This document shows positions 16,276-24,579 of a stretch of DNA of 36,792 nucleotides, piece after piece. The stretch is from Selenomonas sp. GACV-9 (lineage in GTDB: Bacteria; Bacillota; Negativicutes; Selenomonadales; Selenomonadaceae). Below the pieces are notes generated by a model, which worked only from the letters and a program-made list of their open reading frames with translations, was not told where the DNA came from and searched no databases. Location of the stretch: NCBI GenBank assembly GCA_900116485.1, contig FPAX01000021.1, positions 1 to 36,792 on the forward strand. The letters run 5' to 3'. Positions within the stretch are counted from its first letter, which is position 1. Every line of letters begins with the position of its first letter. Made by a program: the position numbers and the translations under genes.

Positions 16276-16296
16276 GTGCCTTCGTGACGGCGGCTA

Positions 16297-16326
16297 TTGA
16301 CAGCTAGGCGAAAAATAGAGTAAAAT
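16297..16326 (+). promoter_or_regulatory. Promoter of the PerR/Fur-type regulator
   Basis: TTGACA (16297-16302), an 18-bp spacer and TAAAAT (16321-16326). The operator at 16336 covers the expected start site. Confidence 0.82.
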
Positions 16327-16335
16327 TACTACAAA

Positions 16336-16352
16336 TGGATAATGATTATTTG
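16336..16352. promoter_or_regulatory. Fur/PerR-type operator
   Basis: The core ATAAT-G-ATTAT (16339-16349) is a perfect palindrome shared by the Fur (TGATAATnATTATCA) and PerR (TTATAATnATTATAA) boxes. Lying just after the -10 of the regulator's own promoter, it suggests negative autoregulation. Confidence 0.75.
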
Positions 16353-16381
16353 TTATTTCATGAGCAAGAAAGGATATAATC

Positions 16382-16825
16382 ATGAAAGCAATGCTCAAAC
16401 CGAAGGAAGTCACGGCGCTGCTGCGCGAGCGGGGATTCAAGGTCACGCCGCAGCGGCTGGCCGTTTACAGCGCGCTGGCCCATACGACGGCTCATCCCAA
16501 CGCCGAGACCCTTTACCAGGAATTGCAGCCCTACTATCCGACCATGAGTCTGGCGACGGTCTACAAGGCACTGTCCATCCTCTGTGAAGTTGGCCTTGCC
16601 CAGGAGCTCAACGTGGGGGAGGACGCATTCCGCTACGATGCCAATACGAGCCCCCATCCGCATGTGCGCTGCACCTGCTGCGGCCGTGTCGATGACATCA
16701 TGGGCAATCTGGATGCGGCAGGCGTCGAGCAGCAGGCCGCAGCGGCCACTGGATATGATATCACGGCGCATCAGCTCTACTTCTTTGGTGTCTGCCCTGC
16801 CTGCCAGCATGCCAGGAAACACTGA
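16382..16825 (+). CDS. Fur family transcriptional regulator, PerR-like metal ligands
   Basis: This 147-residue repressor has the Fur winged helix (TPQRLAVYSAL, LATVYKALSIL) and a C-terminal dimerisation domain. Structural zinc ligands are two CxxC pairs, Cys97/Cys100 and Cys138/Cys141. The regulatory site residues His38, Asp86, His92, His94 and Asp105 are each one position from the Bacillus subtilis PerR set (37, 85, 91, 93, 104). This favours a peroxide-sensing PerR over an iron-sensing Fur, where a Glu usually replaces the last Asp. The upstream operator core fits both. GAAAGGA precedes the ATG. PerR versus Fur cannot be settled without phylogeny. Confidence 0.93.
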   Translation: MKAMLKPKEVTALLRERGFKVTPQRLAVYSALAHTTAHPNAETLYQELQPYYPTMSLATVYKALSILCEVGLAQELNVGEDAFRYDANTSPHPHVRCTCCGRVDDIMGNLDAAGVEQQAAAATGYDITAHQLYFFGVCPACQHARKH

Positions 16826-16843
16826 TTATCTGCGGATTTTTCC

Positions 16844-16872
16844 TTGCATCAGCCGTTCCCGCGTGATATAAT
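16844..16872 (+). promoter_or_regulatory. rpmE promoter
   Basis: TTGCAT (16844-16849), 17-bp spacer and TATAAT (16867-16872), 149 bases before the rpmE start codon. Confidence 0.85.
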
Positions 16873-16879
16873 ATTCCAG

Positions 16880-17015
16880 TACTGGACGTACTGACGTCTG
16901 GTTCCAGGTCAAAAACTTGACTGGCTTTACCCCGATGGGGAGCTAGGTCTAAACCAAGCTTGCGCATAGCTTGCTTGTATCAATTCCCAGTTTCTTGGGG
17001 TGAAAGCGAGGTGTA
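16880..17015 (+). promoter_or_regulatory. Structured 5' leader of rpmE, candidate L31 autoregulatory RNA
   Basis: The untranslated region between promoter and rpmE is about 140 nt and rich in hairpins: CCAGGTCAA/TTGACTGG (one bulge), CCCC-GAT-GGGG, AAGCT/AGCTT and CCCA/TGGG. No terminator is seen, so control would act on translation. Leader RNAs for L31 have been proposed in several bacterial groups, including Firmicutes. Whether this belongs to one of those classes was not tested. Confidence 0.45.
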
Positions 17016-17020
17016 ATAGA

Positions 17021-17221
17021 ATGAAACAGGGTATCCATCCGGAATACTTCGAGGCTAAGGTAACTTGCGGCTGCGGCAACACGTTCACGACGGGTTCCAC
17101 GGTTCAGGAGCTTCGCGTCGATGTTTGCTCCAAATGCCATCCGTTCTTCACGGGTCGTCAGCGTGACGTACAGGCAGGCGGTCGTATCGAGAAGTTCAAC
17201 AAGCGTCTGGCCAAGAAATAA
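17021..17221 (+). CDS. rpmE: 50S ribosomal protein L31, zinc-binding form
   Basis: The 66-residue protein has the L31 N-terminus MKQGIHPEY and both halves of the zinc site, CGC near residues 16-18 and CSKC near 37-40, so it is the C+ type. The end [19 protein letters not shown] is typical. The ATG at 17021 lies eight bases after GAGGTG. L31 bridges ribosomal subunits. Placement before DUF1385, prfA, prmC and tsaC is a conserved Firmicute order. Confidence 0.97.
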   Translation: MKQGIHPEYFEAKVTCGCGNTFTTGSTVQELRVDVCSKCHPFFTGRQRDVQAGGRIEKFNKRLAKK

Positions 17222-17234
17222 TCGCACGAACGGT

Positions 17235-17272
17235 AAAGCAGAGCAGAGCAATCTGTTCTGCTTTATTTTATT
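17235..17272 (+). terminator. rpmE terminator
   Basis: A 13-bp stem beginning AAAGCAGAGCAGA closes a GCAA tetraloop and is followed by a T-rich tract. The next genes need their own start or read-through. Confidence 0.88.
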
Positions 17273-17341
17273 ATGCGGCGACTATGAGGCAATTCATAAT
17301 ATTGAAATAATCGGTATTCCCGAAAAAAGGAGGAAGTACCA

Positions 17342-18259
17342 TTGAGTGATAGATTAATGGTTGGCGGCCAGGCCGTCATCGAAGGTGTCATGATGCGCGG
17401 GCCGAAGCTTACAGCAACGGCTGTTCGTGATCCTAACGGCAAGATCCAGGTGGACGTGAATCCCGTCCACTCGATCACAGAGCGGTTCCCGATACTCAAA
17501 CGGCCGATGCTGCGCGGTTCAGTCTCGCTTATCGAGTCGCTGGTCATCGGCATGAAATCGTTGTCGTATTCGGCCCAGATGGCCGGTGACGAAGACGAGA
17601 AACTGACCGACAGGGAAATGGCAGGTACCATCGTGTTTGCGCTGGTGCTGGCCAGCATCCTGTTCATTGCCATCCCGACGGGGGCGGCCAAGCTTTTCCA
17701 CGACATCACCGAGGATCCCTTTTTCCTGAACCTCATGGAAGGCTTCCTGCGGCTGGCAATCTTCCTGCTGTATATCTGGGGTATTTCGCGCATGAAGGAT
17801 ATCCGCCGAGTGTTCCAGTACCACGGCGCTGAGCATAAGACCATCCATTGCTATGAAGCTGGCCTGCCGCTTACCGTCGAGAACGTGCAGCAGTTTTCGC
17901 GGCTGCATCCGCGCTGCGGCACGAATTTCCTGCTGATCGTCATGCTCGTGTCGATTTTCGTGTTTGCATTCCTGGGCTGGCCGTCCCTGGCCGAGCGCAT
18001 CGCCAGCCGCATCCTGCTGCTGCCGGTGGTGGCTGGTATCTCCTATGAGATCATCCGCCTGGCGGGACGCAGCCAGAATGTTGTCATCCAGACGGCCATC
18101 AAGCCAGGTCTCTGGCTGCAGTATCTGACGACGCGGCCGCCGGAAGACGAGATGGTGGAGGTGGCCATCGAGTCGTTGAAGGCCGTGCTGCCCGAGACGG
18201 AGATAGTCGAGGGAACTGGGGAATATATCAGAGTAGAGGGAGAATGTTGTGCTGAGTAA
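17342..18259 (+). CDS. DUF1385 family membrane protein (YqhQ-like)
   Basis: The 305-residue protein carries the DUF1385 signatures [14 protein letters not shown] (residues 8-21), [12 protein letters not shown] (about 160-171) and LHPRCGTNF (about 187-195). The conserved His, Cys and Glu residues look like a metal or catalytic site, but no function is established. About four membrane segments lie between residues 90 and 245. The start is a TTG at 17342, eight bases after AGGAGG. It overlaps prfA by 11 bases, so it is tied to translation factors. Confidence 0.88.
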   Translation: MSDRLMVGGQAVIEGVMMRGPKLTATAVRDPNGKIQVDVNPVHSITERFPILKRPMLRGSVSLIESLVIGMKSLSYSAQMAGDEDEKLTDREMAGTIVFALVLASILFIAIPTGAAKLFHDITEDPFFLNLMEGFLRLAIFLLYIWGISRMKDIRRVFQYHGAEHKTIHCYEAGLPLTVENVQQFSRLHPRCGTNFLLIVMLVSIFVFAFLGWPSLAERIASRILLLPVVAGISYEIIRLAGRSQNVVIQTAIKPGLWLQYLTTRPPEDEMVEVAIESLKAVLPETEIVEGTGEYIRVEGECCAE

Positions 18260-19316
18260 ACTTCAGGCTGTTGAGGATAAATACTTAGAGCTCGAGTCGC
18301 TGATCAGCGACCCGGATACGATACAGGACATCGATAAATGGCAGCGCTATAGCAAGGAGCATGCGAGCCTGACCCCTGTGGTCGAGAAGTTCCGGGAATA
18401 CAAGCGTGTTGTCACGGGCATTGCCGAGGCCAAGGCGATGTTCGACGAGCCGCTGGATGATGAGATGCGCAAGCTGGTCGAAGAGGAGCTGGCTGAGCTG
18501 ACTGCGCAGAAGGAGATTCTCGATCAGGAGCTGCCAATCCTGCTGCTGCCCAAAGACCCGAACGATGACAAGAATGTCATCGTCGAGATCCGCGGCGGCG
18601 TTGGCGGTGAGGAGGCGGCGCTGTTTGCCGGCGACCTTTTCCGCATGTATTCGCGCTATGCCGAGAAACAGGGCTGGCGCACGGAGCTCATTGATGCGAA
18701 TGCCACCGAGATCGGCGGTTTCAAGGAAGTCTCGTTCATGGTCACGGGCTTTGGGGCGTACAGCCGCCTCAAGTATGAGAGTGGCACCCATCGTGTGCAG
18801 CGCGTGCCGGTCACTGAGTCGGGAGGCCGCATCCATACGTCGGCGGTCACGGTGGCTGTGCTGCCTGAGGTAGAGGATGTCGAGGTCGATATCAATCCGA
18901 ACGACCTGCGCATCGATACCTACTGTGCCTCGGGAGCGGGCGGCCAGTACGTAAACCGTACGGAGACGGCCATCCGCATCACGCATCTGCCGACGGGCAT
19001 CGTCGTGCAGTGCCAGGACGAGAAATCCCAGCTCAAGAACAAGGAGAAGGCGATGAAGGTGCTGCGCGCGCGCATCCTTGACCAGGCGCGCCAGCAGCAG
19101 GAGGATGCCGTGGCGGCAGACCGCCGCAGCCAGGTAGGCTCGGGCGACCGCAGCGAGCGCATCCGCACGTATAATTTCCCGCAGGGCCGTGTGACCGACC
19201 ATCGCATCGGCTTGACCCTGCATAAGATCGATGCCGTGCTCGGCGGCGACCTTGATGAGATCCTGAATGCGCTCATCACGGCTGACCAGGCTGAGCGGCT
19301 GAAACAGGTGAAGTAA
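18249..19316 (+). CDS. prfA: Peptide chain release factor 1
   Basis: RF1 recognises UAA and UAG and triggers peptide release on the ribosome. The 355-residue protein has the stop-codon tripeptide PVT at 187-189 (PAT/PVT marks RF1, SPF marks RF2) and the catalytic GGQ at 231-233. The context is GAGGQYVN, with Tyr where His is common. The start is GTG 18249 with AGAGGGAG six bases upstream, inside the end of DUF1385. The stop overlaps the prmC ATG (TAATG), so the factor and its modifying methyltransferase are coupled. Confidence 0.97.
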   Translation: MLSKLQAVEDKYLELESLISDPDTIQDIDKWQRYSKEHASLTPVVEKFREYKRVVTGIAEAKAMFDEPLDDEMRKLVEEELAELTAQKEILDQELPILLLPKDPNDDKNVIVEIRGGVGGEEAALFAGDLFRMYSRYAEKQGWRTELIDANATEIGGFKEVSFMVTGFGAYSRLKYESGTHRVQRVPVTESGGRIHTSAVTVAVLPEVEDVEVDINPNDLRIDTYCASGAGGQYVNRTETAIRITHLPTGIVVQCQDEKSQLKNKEKAMKVLRARILDQARQQQEDAVAADRRSQVGSGDRSERIRTYNFPQGRVTDHRIGLTLHKIDAVLGGDLDEILNALITADQAERLKQVK

Positions 19317-20197
19317 TGGCAGACAGCAATCAGATATGGACCATCGGCAGGATACTCAAATGGACAGAGCAGTACTTTGAGCAGAAGGGCGTGGAATCTC
19401 CGCGCCTTGATGCGGAGGTACTGCTTTCCCATCTGCTCGATAAGCAGCGCATCTATCTCTATGTGCATTTCGATGAGCCGTTGCAGGCTGAAGAACTGGC
19501 CGCCTATCGGGAGATGGTGAAACAGCGCGTGAACCATGTGCCAGTGGCTTACATCCTTGGCAAGAAGGAGTTCATGGGGCTGACCTTCAAGGTGACGCCT
19601 GATACGCTGGTTCCGCGCCCGGACACGGAGATCCTCGTGCAGGCGGCAGTCGAGCGGCTGAAGGGCATGGAAAAAGATTCCCTGCGCTTTGCCGATATCG
19701 GCACGGGGACAGGGGCCATCTGCCTGTCGGTGCTGAACTTCACGCCGGGATCTACAGCGGATACTGTCGATATCAGTTCGGCGGCGCGCGCTGTTGCCGA
19801 GGAAAACGCCGACTCCCTAGGGCTCACGGACCGCATCGCCTTCCATACAGGCGATCTGCTGGCCCCAATCAAGGAAAACAAGTATGCGGCAATCCTCTCC
19901 AATCCGCCGTATATTCCCGAGGCGGATATCCCGGGCCTGGCGCCGGAAGTCCGCTGCAAGGAGCCGATGACGGCGCTGGCAGGCGGCAAGGATGGGCTTG
20001 ATTTTTACCGGCGCCTCTGCGACGAGGCACCGGCGCTGCTGGAGGAGGGCGGCTTCATGGCCTTTGAGGTCGGCATCCATCAGGCTCAAGACGTAGCGGC
20101 CCTGGCGGTGGCAAATCCGCTGATCGCGAGGACAGAGATCATCAAGGATTACGCAGGCATCGACCGGGTGGTCGTGGCATGGAAAAAAGAGAGATGA
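19316..20197 (+). CDS. prmC: Release factor glutamine methyltransferase
   Basis: PrmC (HemK) methylates the Gln of the GGQ motif in RF1 and RF2 using S-adenosylmethionine. The 293-residue protein has the helical N-terminal domain, ending in PVAYILGKKEFMGLTF and VPRPDTE, then a Rossmann methyltransferase with the SAM loop DIGTGTGAICLSVL and the substrate motif NPPY at 196-199. It starts at the last base of the prfA stop codon. Family length and order are standard. Confidence 0.97.
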   Translation: MADSNQIWTIGRILKWTEQYFEQKGVESPRLDAEVLLSHLLDKQRIYLYVHFDEPLQAEELAAYREMVKQRVNHVPVAYILGKKEFMGLTFKVTPDTLVPRPDTEILVQAAVERLKGMEKDSLRFADIGTGTGAICLSVLNFTPGSTADTVDISSAARAVAEENADSLGLTDRIAFHTGDLLAPIKENKYAAILSNPPYIPEADIPGLAPEVRCKEPMTALAGGKDGLDFYRRLCDEAPALLEEGGFMAFEVGIHQAQDVAALAVANPLIARTEIIKDYAGIDRVVVAWKKER

Positions 20198-20203
20198 AGC
20201 ATT

Positions 20204-21265
20204 TTGGATACGAAGATAGTCAAGATAGATGATGTGAAGGCTCAGCGTGATGAGCTGCAGCACGCAGGCGAGATCCTGCGGCAGGGCGGGCTCGTGGCGT
20301 TTCCGACGGAGACGGTCTACGGGCTGGGGGCCAATGGCCTTGATGGTGAGGCCTGTGCAAGGATTTACGATGCCAAGGGACGTCCCTCAGACAATCCGCT
20401 GATCCTGCATGTGGCGAACCGCTCGATGGTCGACCAGGTGGCGGCAAAGGTTCCCGCCTTAGCCGAAAAGCTTATGGCGGCCTTCTGCCCAGGACCCATC
20501 ACCTTGATCCTGCGGCGCCGCAGCATCGTGCCCGACCGTATCACGGGCGGCCTCGATACGGTGGGCATCCGCATGCCTGAGGACGATGTGGCGCGGGCCA
20601 TGATAAAGGCAGCCGGCGTGCCGATAGCCGCACCGTCCGCCAACATATCGGGGCGCCCGAGCCCGACGACGGCTGAGGCTGTGGCCGGGGATATGGCGGG
20701 GCGCATCCCGCTGATCCTCGACGGCGGCCCCTGCCGCTTTGGCGTTGAGTCGACAATCGTCGACTGCACGGGCGACAAGGCTGTGATCCTCCGTCCCGGT
20801 GCCGTGACGCGGGAGATGCTGACAGAGCTCCTGGGGGAAGATCATGTCAATCTTGACCCGGCCCTTGTCGGTGCTAAGGTCGTGCCCAAGGCGCCGGGCA
20901 TGAAGTACACACATTATGCACCGAAGGCGCCGCTGACCTTGATCGAGGGGATGCCGACGCGCATGGCGCGGGCCTTCCGGCGGGAGATCGAGCGCTTGCA
21001 GGCTCAGGGCCATACGGTCGGGGTCATCGCCAGCCATGAGGTCCTGCAGGAGCTTAGCGACATTGTGCCAGCAGAGCTTATGGCTGATTATGGTCATCAG
21101 CAGCAGTTGCCTGCCATTGCGGCCAATATCTATGAGGCCCTGCGCAGCTTTGATGACAAGCCGGCCGATGTACTGCTCGGCGAGGGAACTACTGATGAGG
21201 GGCTGGGCCTTGCCATCATGAACCGTTTGCACAAGGCCAGCGGCTTTCGCACGCTGCCGGCATGA
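20204..21265 (+). CDS. L-threonylcarbamoyladenylate synthase, Sua5-type
   Basis: The enzyme makes threonylcarbamoyl-AMP, the first step of t6A formation at position 37 of ANN-decoding tRNAs. Residues about 12-205 are the YrdC domain with VAFPTETVYGLGANG, KGRPSDNPLILH, PGPITLIL, GIRMPEDDVARA and APSANISGRPSPT. The extra C-terminal Sua5 domain gives 353 residues, against about 190 for TsaC, so this is the long Sua5/YwlC form. The start is a TTG at 20204 with a weak ribosome site (GAGAGATGAAG), six bases after the prmC stop. Confidence 0.95.
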   Translation: MDTKIVKIDDVKAQRDELQHAGEILRQGGLVAFPTETVYGLGANGLDGEACARIYDAKGRPSDNPLILHVANRSMVDQVAAKVPALAEKLMAAFCPGPITLILRRRSIVPDRITGGLDTVGIRMPEDDVARAMIKAAGVPIAAPSANISGRPSPTTAEAVAGDMAGRIPLILDGGPCRFGVESTIVDCTGDKAVILRPGAVTREMLTELLGEDHVNLDPALVGAKVVPKAPGMKYTHYAPKAPLTLIEGMPTRMARAFRREIERLQAQGHTVGVIASHEVLQELSDIVPAELMADYGHQQQLPAIAANIYEALRSFDDKPADVLLGEGTTDEGLGLAIMNRLHKASGFRTLPA

Positions 21266-21277
21266 GATGTGATTTTC

Positions 21278-21308
21278 GGGGGGGAATGCAGGAACTGCCC
21301 CCCTTTTT
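21278..21308 (+). terminator. Terminator of the prfA-prmC-sua5 operon
   Basis: A G-run pairs with a C-run around an inner GCAG-GAA-CTGC hairpin, followed by five T. Confidence 0.85.
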
Positions 21309-21363
21309 GTCGTATATAAAGAAGAGAAGAGTGTAAGTGGGCTTATGGGAAAGGAGCCTGACT

Positions 21364-22080
21364 ATGGGGAAAATCAAATATGTGATTGTTGCCTTGCTGG
21401 TAATTGCCGTAGCGGGCGGTGCCGGGGCTTTGATGGCTATCCATTACAGCCAGACACGGGAAATCGTGCAGGCGGAAAAGGATAAGCAGGAGGCGGTCAA
21501 ACAGGCGGCCCTGCAGGAAAAAGAGGCCAAGGAAGCTGCCGCGCGTGAAAAGGCGCGCAAGAAGCAGGAGCTGCTCGATAAGCGCATGGGCCGGGCGGAG
21601 GAGCCTGATCAGGTCATCCGCGGGCTCACCGCTGATATGAAGGTCACCAAGGAGGCAGATGGTTCTACCTATTACCGCTATGAAGATCCGACGGAGGATG
21701 GGATCTTCTTCCAGCCGTATCTGGTGCGCGGCGCAGACGGCGTGGCGGTCATGCATGTGATCCTGCGTCATCGCGGCGGCCGGCCGATGGGCTTCCAAGG
21801 CGTAGACCTGCAGCCTACTGAGGATGAGATCTTCCATATCCGGGCCCAGGCGCCGGTGACGACGACCCAGACGTCTACCGGCATCATGGAGTGGTGCGAT
21901 CAGCCGGTGGATGCTGAGACGGGCAAGGCCATGCGCGAGATTGCCGATGTCCTGGCGGCCAAGATAACGATGCCAGGCGTTGAGGGCGGCTCCAATGATG
22001 ACCGCATGTTGACGGCCACCGAGGCTAAGCGTATCCGGAACATCCTGGAACTGGCGGATCGCCTGAATGGCAAACAGTGA
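21364..22080 (+). CDS. Membrane-anchored coiled-coil protein, unknown function
   Basis: The 238-residue protein starts with one hydrophobic segment (about residues 5-27), then a highly charged Glu/Lys/Ala helix (about 33-80) likely to form a coiled coil, then a folded region of about 150 residues with YRYEDPTEDGIFFQPYLVRG and two conserved-looking aromatic patches. The small positive N-terminus suggests an anchor with most of the protein outside the cytoplasm. ATG 21364 is chosen for GGGAAAGGAG eight bases upstream. The next gene, 30 bases on, has the same anchor plus coiled-coil plan, so the two may act as a pair. No family recognised. Confidence 0.7.
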   Translation: MGKIKYVIVALLVIAVAGGAGALMAIHYSQTREIVQAEKDKQEAVKQAALQEKEAKEAAAREKARKKQELLDKRMGRAEEPDQVIRGLTADMKVTKEADGSTYYRYEDPTEDGIFFQPYLVRGADGVAVMHVILRHRGGRPMGFQGVDLQPTEDEIFHIRAQAPVTTTQTSTGIMEWCDQPVDAETGKAMREIADVLAAKITMPGVEGGSNDDRMLTATEAKRIRNILELADRLNGKQ

Positions 22081-22110
22081 ATGTGATTAGCAGAAAGGAA
22101 TGCAGCAGTT

Positions 22111-22821
22111 ATGGAGTTATTTCCACCGCTTGTAGCCGGTGTATTGATCGTATTGATTGGCGTGCTGAGCGTCGTGTCGCTCGTGGGTGTGGCGTATAAC
22201 TGGTCTGTCATCATCAGCGGCCGCAGCCAGTTCAACAAGATTGCCGACTTGGAGAAGGAGGTCGCCTCGCTCAAACAGGACATCAAGGTGCTGAAATCGC
22301 GGCTGTCGGCTGAGGAAGCAGCCCTGCAGGCTCAGCAGGAGGCCAAGTCCGCCGAGCAGGCGCTGGAGAAGGAGGCTGAGCTGGCGGAGACGCAGCATGA
22401 GGTATGGCATGCTTTTCTCGTCGACTATAATAATCTGGCTGCCAGCATGGATGTGCCGAAGGCGCAGCAGGCCTGTGAGACCTTTGTGCAGGCCAATGCA
22501 CTGGAGCCTTTCATCTGCATCGATCATGCTGCCCAGGAGAATGGCCAGATCATGCCGAAGTTTGCTGCGGCTGCTGATGTTGCGCAGAGCACCTATTGGG
22601 CCTGGCCGGTGCCTGAGGCGGTAGGGGCCTATATCGTCGTGCCCAATCCGCTGCATCCCTATGATCAGAAGCTGCATACGGAAGGCGGCATGAAGGAGAC
22701 CTTTGCCTCTAACTATGAGCAAGGGGAGTTCCACGATGTGCAGGTCCGCCTGCCGGCCAAGTTCCAGAAGCGCAATGACCAGTGGAAGATCATCCAGCCA
22801 GGTGTTATCCGCATGAAATGA
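22111..22821 (+). CDS. Second membrane-anchored coiled-coil protein, unknown function
   Basis: This 236-residue protein has a long N-terminal membrane helix (about residues 7-32), a heptad-like coiled coil (about 42-97, DLEKEVASLKQDIKVLKSRL), and a C-terminal domain rich in aromatic residues (STYWAWPVPEAVGAYIVVPNP). It follows the previous gene closely on the same strand and ends at a strong terminator, so the two probably form a short operon. Sequence similarity between their globular parts is not obvious by eye. Function unknown. Confidence 0.7.
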   Translation: MELFPPLVAGVLIVLIGVLSVVSLVGVAYNWSVIISGRSQFNKIADLEKEVASLKQDIKVLKSRLSAEEAALQAQQEAKSAEQALEKEAELAETQHEVWHAFLVDYNNLAASMDVPKAQQACETFVQANALEPFICIDHAAQENGQIMPKFAAAADVAQSTYWAWPVPEAVGAYIVVPNPLHPYDQKLHTEGGMKETFASNYEQGEFHDVQVRLPAKFQKRNDQWKIIQPGVIRMK

Positions 22822-22838
22822 ATACCCGCAAGGGAAGT

Positions 22839-22875
22839 AAAAACCGGAGCTATCAGCAGATAGCTCCGGTTTTTA
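22839..22875. terminator. Bidirectional terminator
   Basis: A perfect 14-bp stem (AAACCGGAGCTATC) closes an AGCA loop, with A-run before and T-run after. It ends the coiled-coil operon and the convergent ferredoxin gene. Confidence 0.92.
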
Positions 22876-22890
22876 TCATGATGAACAATC

Positions 22891-23799
22891 TTAGCCGCGG
22901 GAGAGGGTGAACCCCTGGCAGGAGGAGCCGGAGGACGGTGGCGGGCCATCTAGCGGGAAGTCTGTTATCCCTTGGAATGCTGGCAATAGCTCCAGGACAT
23001 CCCGGGGGCAGTTGCCGACGCAGAGGCCACAGGCGGTGCACTTGCTGGGAGAAAACTGCAGGCTGGCCGGGGGGCTGCCCGCTGCTGTTGTCAGCTTGAG
23101 CGCTTTTTCCGGGCAGAGCATGGTGCAGAGGCCGCAGCTGTTGCAAGCGGCCTTTAGGGAGAGGCCAGGAAATAGCGTGGCCGGTTTTACCGCAGGATCT
23201 TGTTTGGCAAGCCAGATGACTGGATCGAAGGCGTATTGCCGCTCTACCTGGGCGGCGGCAATCTCGTTGGCGCTTTCTTTGGCGGCAGTGAAGAGGGAGC
23301 GGAAGAAGGAGCGGCGGGGTACCGGGGAAGCGGGGGCCGGTGTGCCCTTGATTCGGACCAGTTTCAGCGGCGCTTTGCCAGCTTCTTGCAGGGCTGCATT
23401 ACAGGCGGCAATCTCCTGCTCCAGCCACGCAGCAACTGCGGGATTACAGCTAGCGCAATGGGAAGTCGCGAGGGCTAGTGGCCTTTGGCTGGCCAGTGCC
23501 CAGAGCAGGCGGCGGTTCAGTGCACCGAGACAGGGCATGCTGCCCGGAGCAGTCTTCTGGCACATCAGCACCTGGGGCTCCAGATTCTGCACAGCAGTCA
23601 GACAGCTGTCGTAGTCGGTGTCACTATAAATGGCGCCCGTGGGGCAGATGGCCGTACATAAGCCACAGTTATCGCACTTATCCGCGTCGATTTGCCGGTC
23701 TTTTATCGCCTGCTGGGGGCAAATGGTTTCGCAGCGGTTGCAGGTTACATTGGTATAGTGAAACAGGCAGCGGTTCAGGTCGATTTCGCGCTTGGCCAT
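22891..23799 (-). CDS. Ferredoxin-type protein with four [4Fe-4S] motifs
   Basis: The 302-residue protein has two N-terminal cluster motifs (Cys11/20/23/27 then Cys42/45/48/52, each ending in CP) and two at the C-terminus (CNSCGLCTMLCP and CTACGLCVGNCP). A linker of about 150 residues between them holds a few more Cys (HCASCNP). ATG 23799 is preferred over GTG 23811 because AAAGGTGG stands eight bases before it. It is divergent from the TorD/molybdoenzyme operon, so an electron-transfer or maturation role with that enzyme is plausible, similar in placing to NapF-like proteins. No signal peptide, so likely cytoplasmic. Confidence 0.85.
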   Translation of the reverse strand: MAKREIDLNRCLFHYTNVTCNRCETICPQQAIKDRQIDADKCDNCGLCTAICPTGAIYSDTDYDSCLTAVQNLEPQVLMCQKTAPGSMPCLGALNRRLLWALASQRPLALATSHCASCNPAVAAWLEQEIAACNAALQEAGKAPLKLVRIKGTPAPASPVPRRSFFRSLFTAAKESANEIAAAQVERQYAFDPVIWLAKQDPAVKPATLFPGLSLKAACNSCGLCTMLCPEKALKLTTAAGSPPASLQFSPSKCTACGLCVGNCPRDVLELLPAFQGITDFPLDGPPPSSGSSCQGFTLSRG

Positions 23800-23933
23800 G
23801 GTTTTAGCCACCTTTCATCAATAAGTATACGATGCCATTATAACACAAATGGTTTGGATTTTATTCGGGATAGATGGTTTCCGGCTGTTGTATTTTTTTA
23901 TAAGCAAAGCAGGAAAACCTGTAAGATCATACA

Positions 23934-23952
23934 ATATAAGCGTTACTTATAT
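23934..23952. promoter_or_regulatory. Palindromic operator candidate ATATAAG-N5-CTTATAT at the molybdoenzyme promoter
   Basis: A perfect 7-bp inverted repeat with a 5-bp spacer covers the position where a -35 would be for the -10 TATAAT at 23957-23962. Its TATAAG-N5-CTTATA core is identical to the site at 8927-8943. The promoter lacks a good -35, so activation or repression by a bound protein is likely. Confidence 0.5.
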
Positions 23953-24000
23953 ATATTATAATAATGGCAAATAGTGATAGCAGAAAGGGCGGTGACACGC

Positions 24001-24579
24001 ATGGATCTATTTCGTGAAGCTGGCAGGCGGGCTGCTGTCTATCAGCGATTGGCAGCGTTTTATGCTGGCGATTTAGCAGCAGGCCGGGAGGCAGCAACGC
24101 TGCTGGGAGAACTGCAGGGGCAGGAGGTCTCTTTGCCCTGCCTGGCAAAAGAGGACGAGCATGATTACAACCGGCTCTTTGTGGGGCCGCAGAAGCTTTT
24201 GGCGCCGCCGCTGGAATCCTGTTATCGCAATGATGCGCATCTGCCCATGCAGGCAGAAACGCTGGCAGTGCGGGCTGCTTATGAAGCGGCAGGAATCGAA
24301 TTGAAGGAACAGGGCAGGATTCCCGATGACCATGCCCAGTTTGAGTTCTGCTTTGCAGCCGCGCTGCTGACCGCTATGGAGCGATATGCTGATCAGGAGC
24401 AGGGGCCTCTGGCTGCCTGGCATTATCAGCGATTCCTGCGGGAACATTTGTTATTGTGGATCTTTGACCATTTGCAGGCGGTGACAGAACATAGCTGCGC
24501 GCCGTTTTGCCGGGAAATGGCTCATGTGATGGATAGATTCATGAAAAGGGAAGAGGAGGCAGTAAGTCATGAGATTTGA
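24001..24579 (+). CDS. TorD/DmsD-family molybdoenzyme chaperone
   Basis: TorD-type chaperones bind the Tat signal of a molybdenum enzyme and hold it until the cofactor is inserted. The 192-residue all-helical protein has the family signature DYNRLFVGPQKLLAPPLESCY (split here around residues 56-76) and the later IPDDHAQFEF motif. ATG 24001 follows AAAGGGCGGTG. Its last 11 bases overlap the start of the molybdoenzyme gene, whose product carries a twin-arginine signal, which makes the partnership clear. Confidence 0.92.
   Translation: MDLFREAGRRAAVYQRLAAFYAGDLAAGREAATLLGELQGQEVSLPCLAKEDEHDYNRLFVGPQKLLAPPLESCYRNDAHLPMQAETLAVRAAYEAAGIELKEQGRIPDDHAQFEFCFAAALLTAMERYADQEQGPLAAWHYQRFLREHLLLWIFDHLQAVTEHSCAPFCREMAHVMDRFMKREEEAVSHEI

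Noticed and set aside
16336..16352. Operator as a start of the regulator gene at 16342
   Set aside because: The upstream frame is different from the Fur-type protein and has no ribosome site; the real ATG is at 16382.
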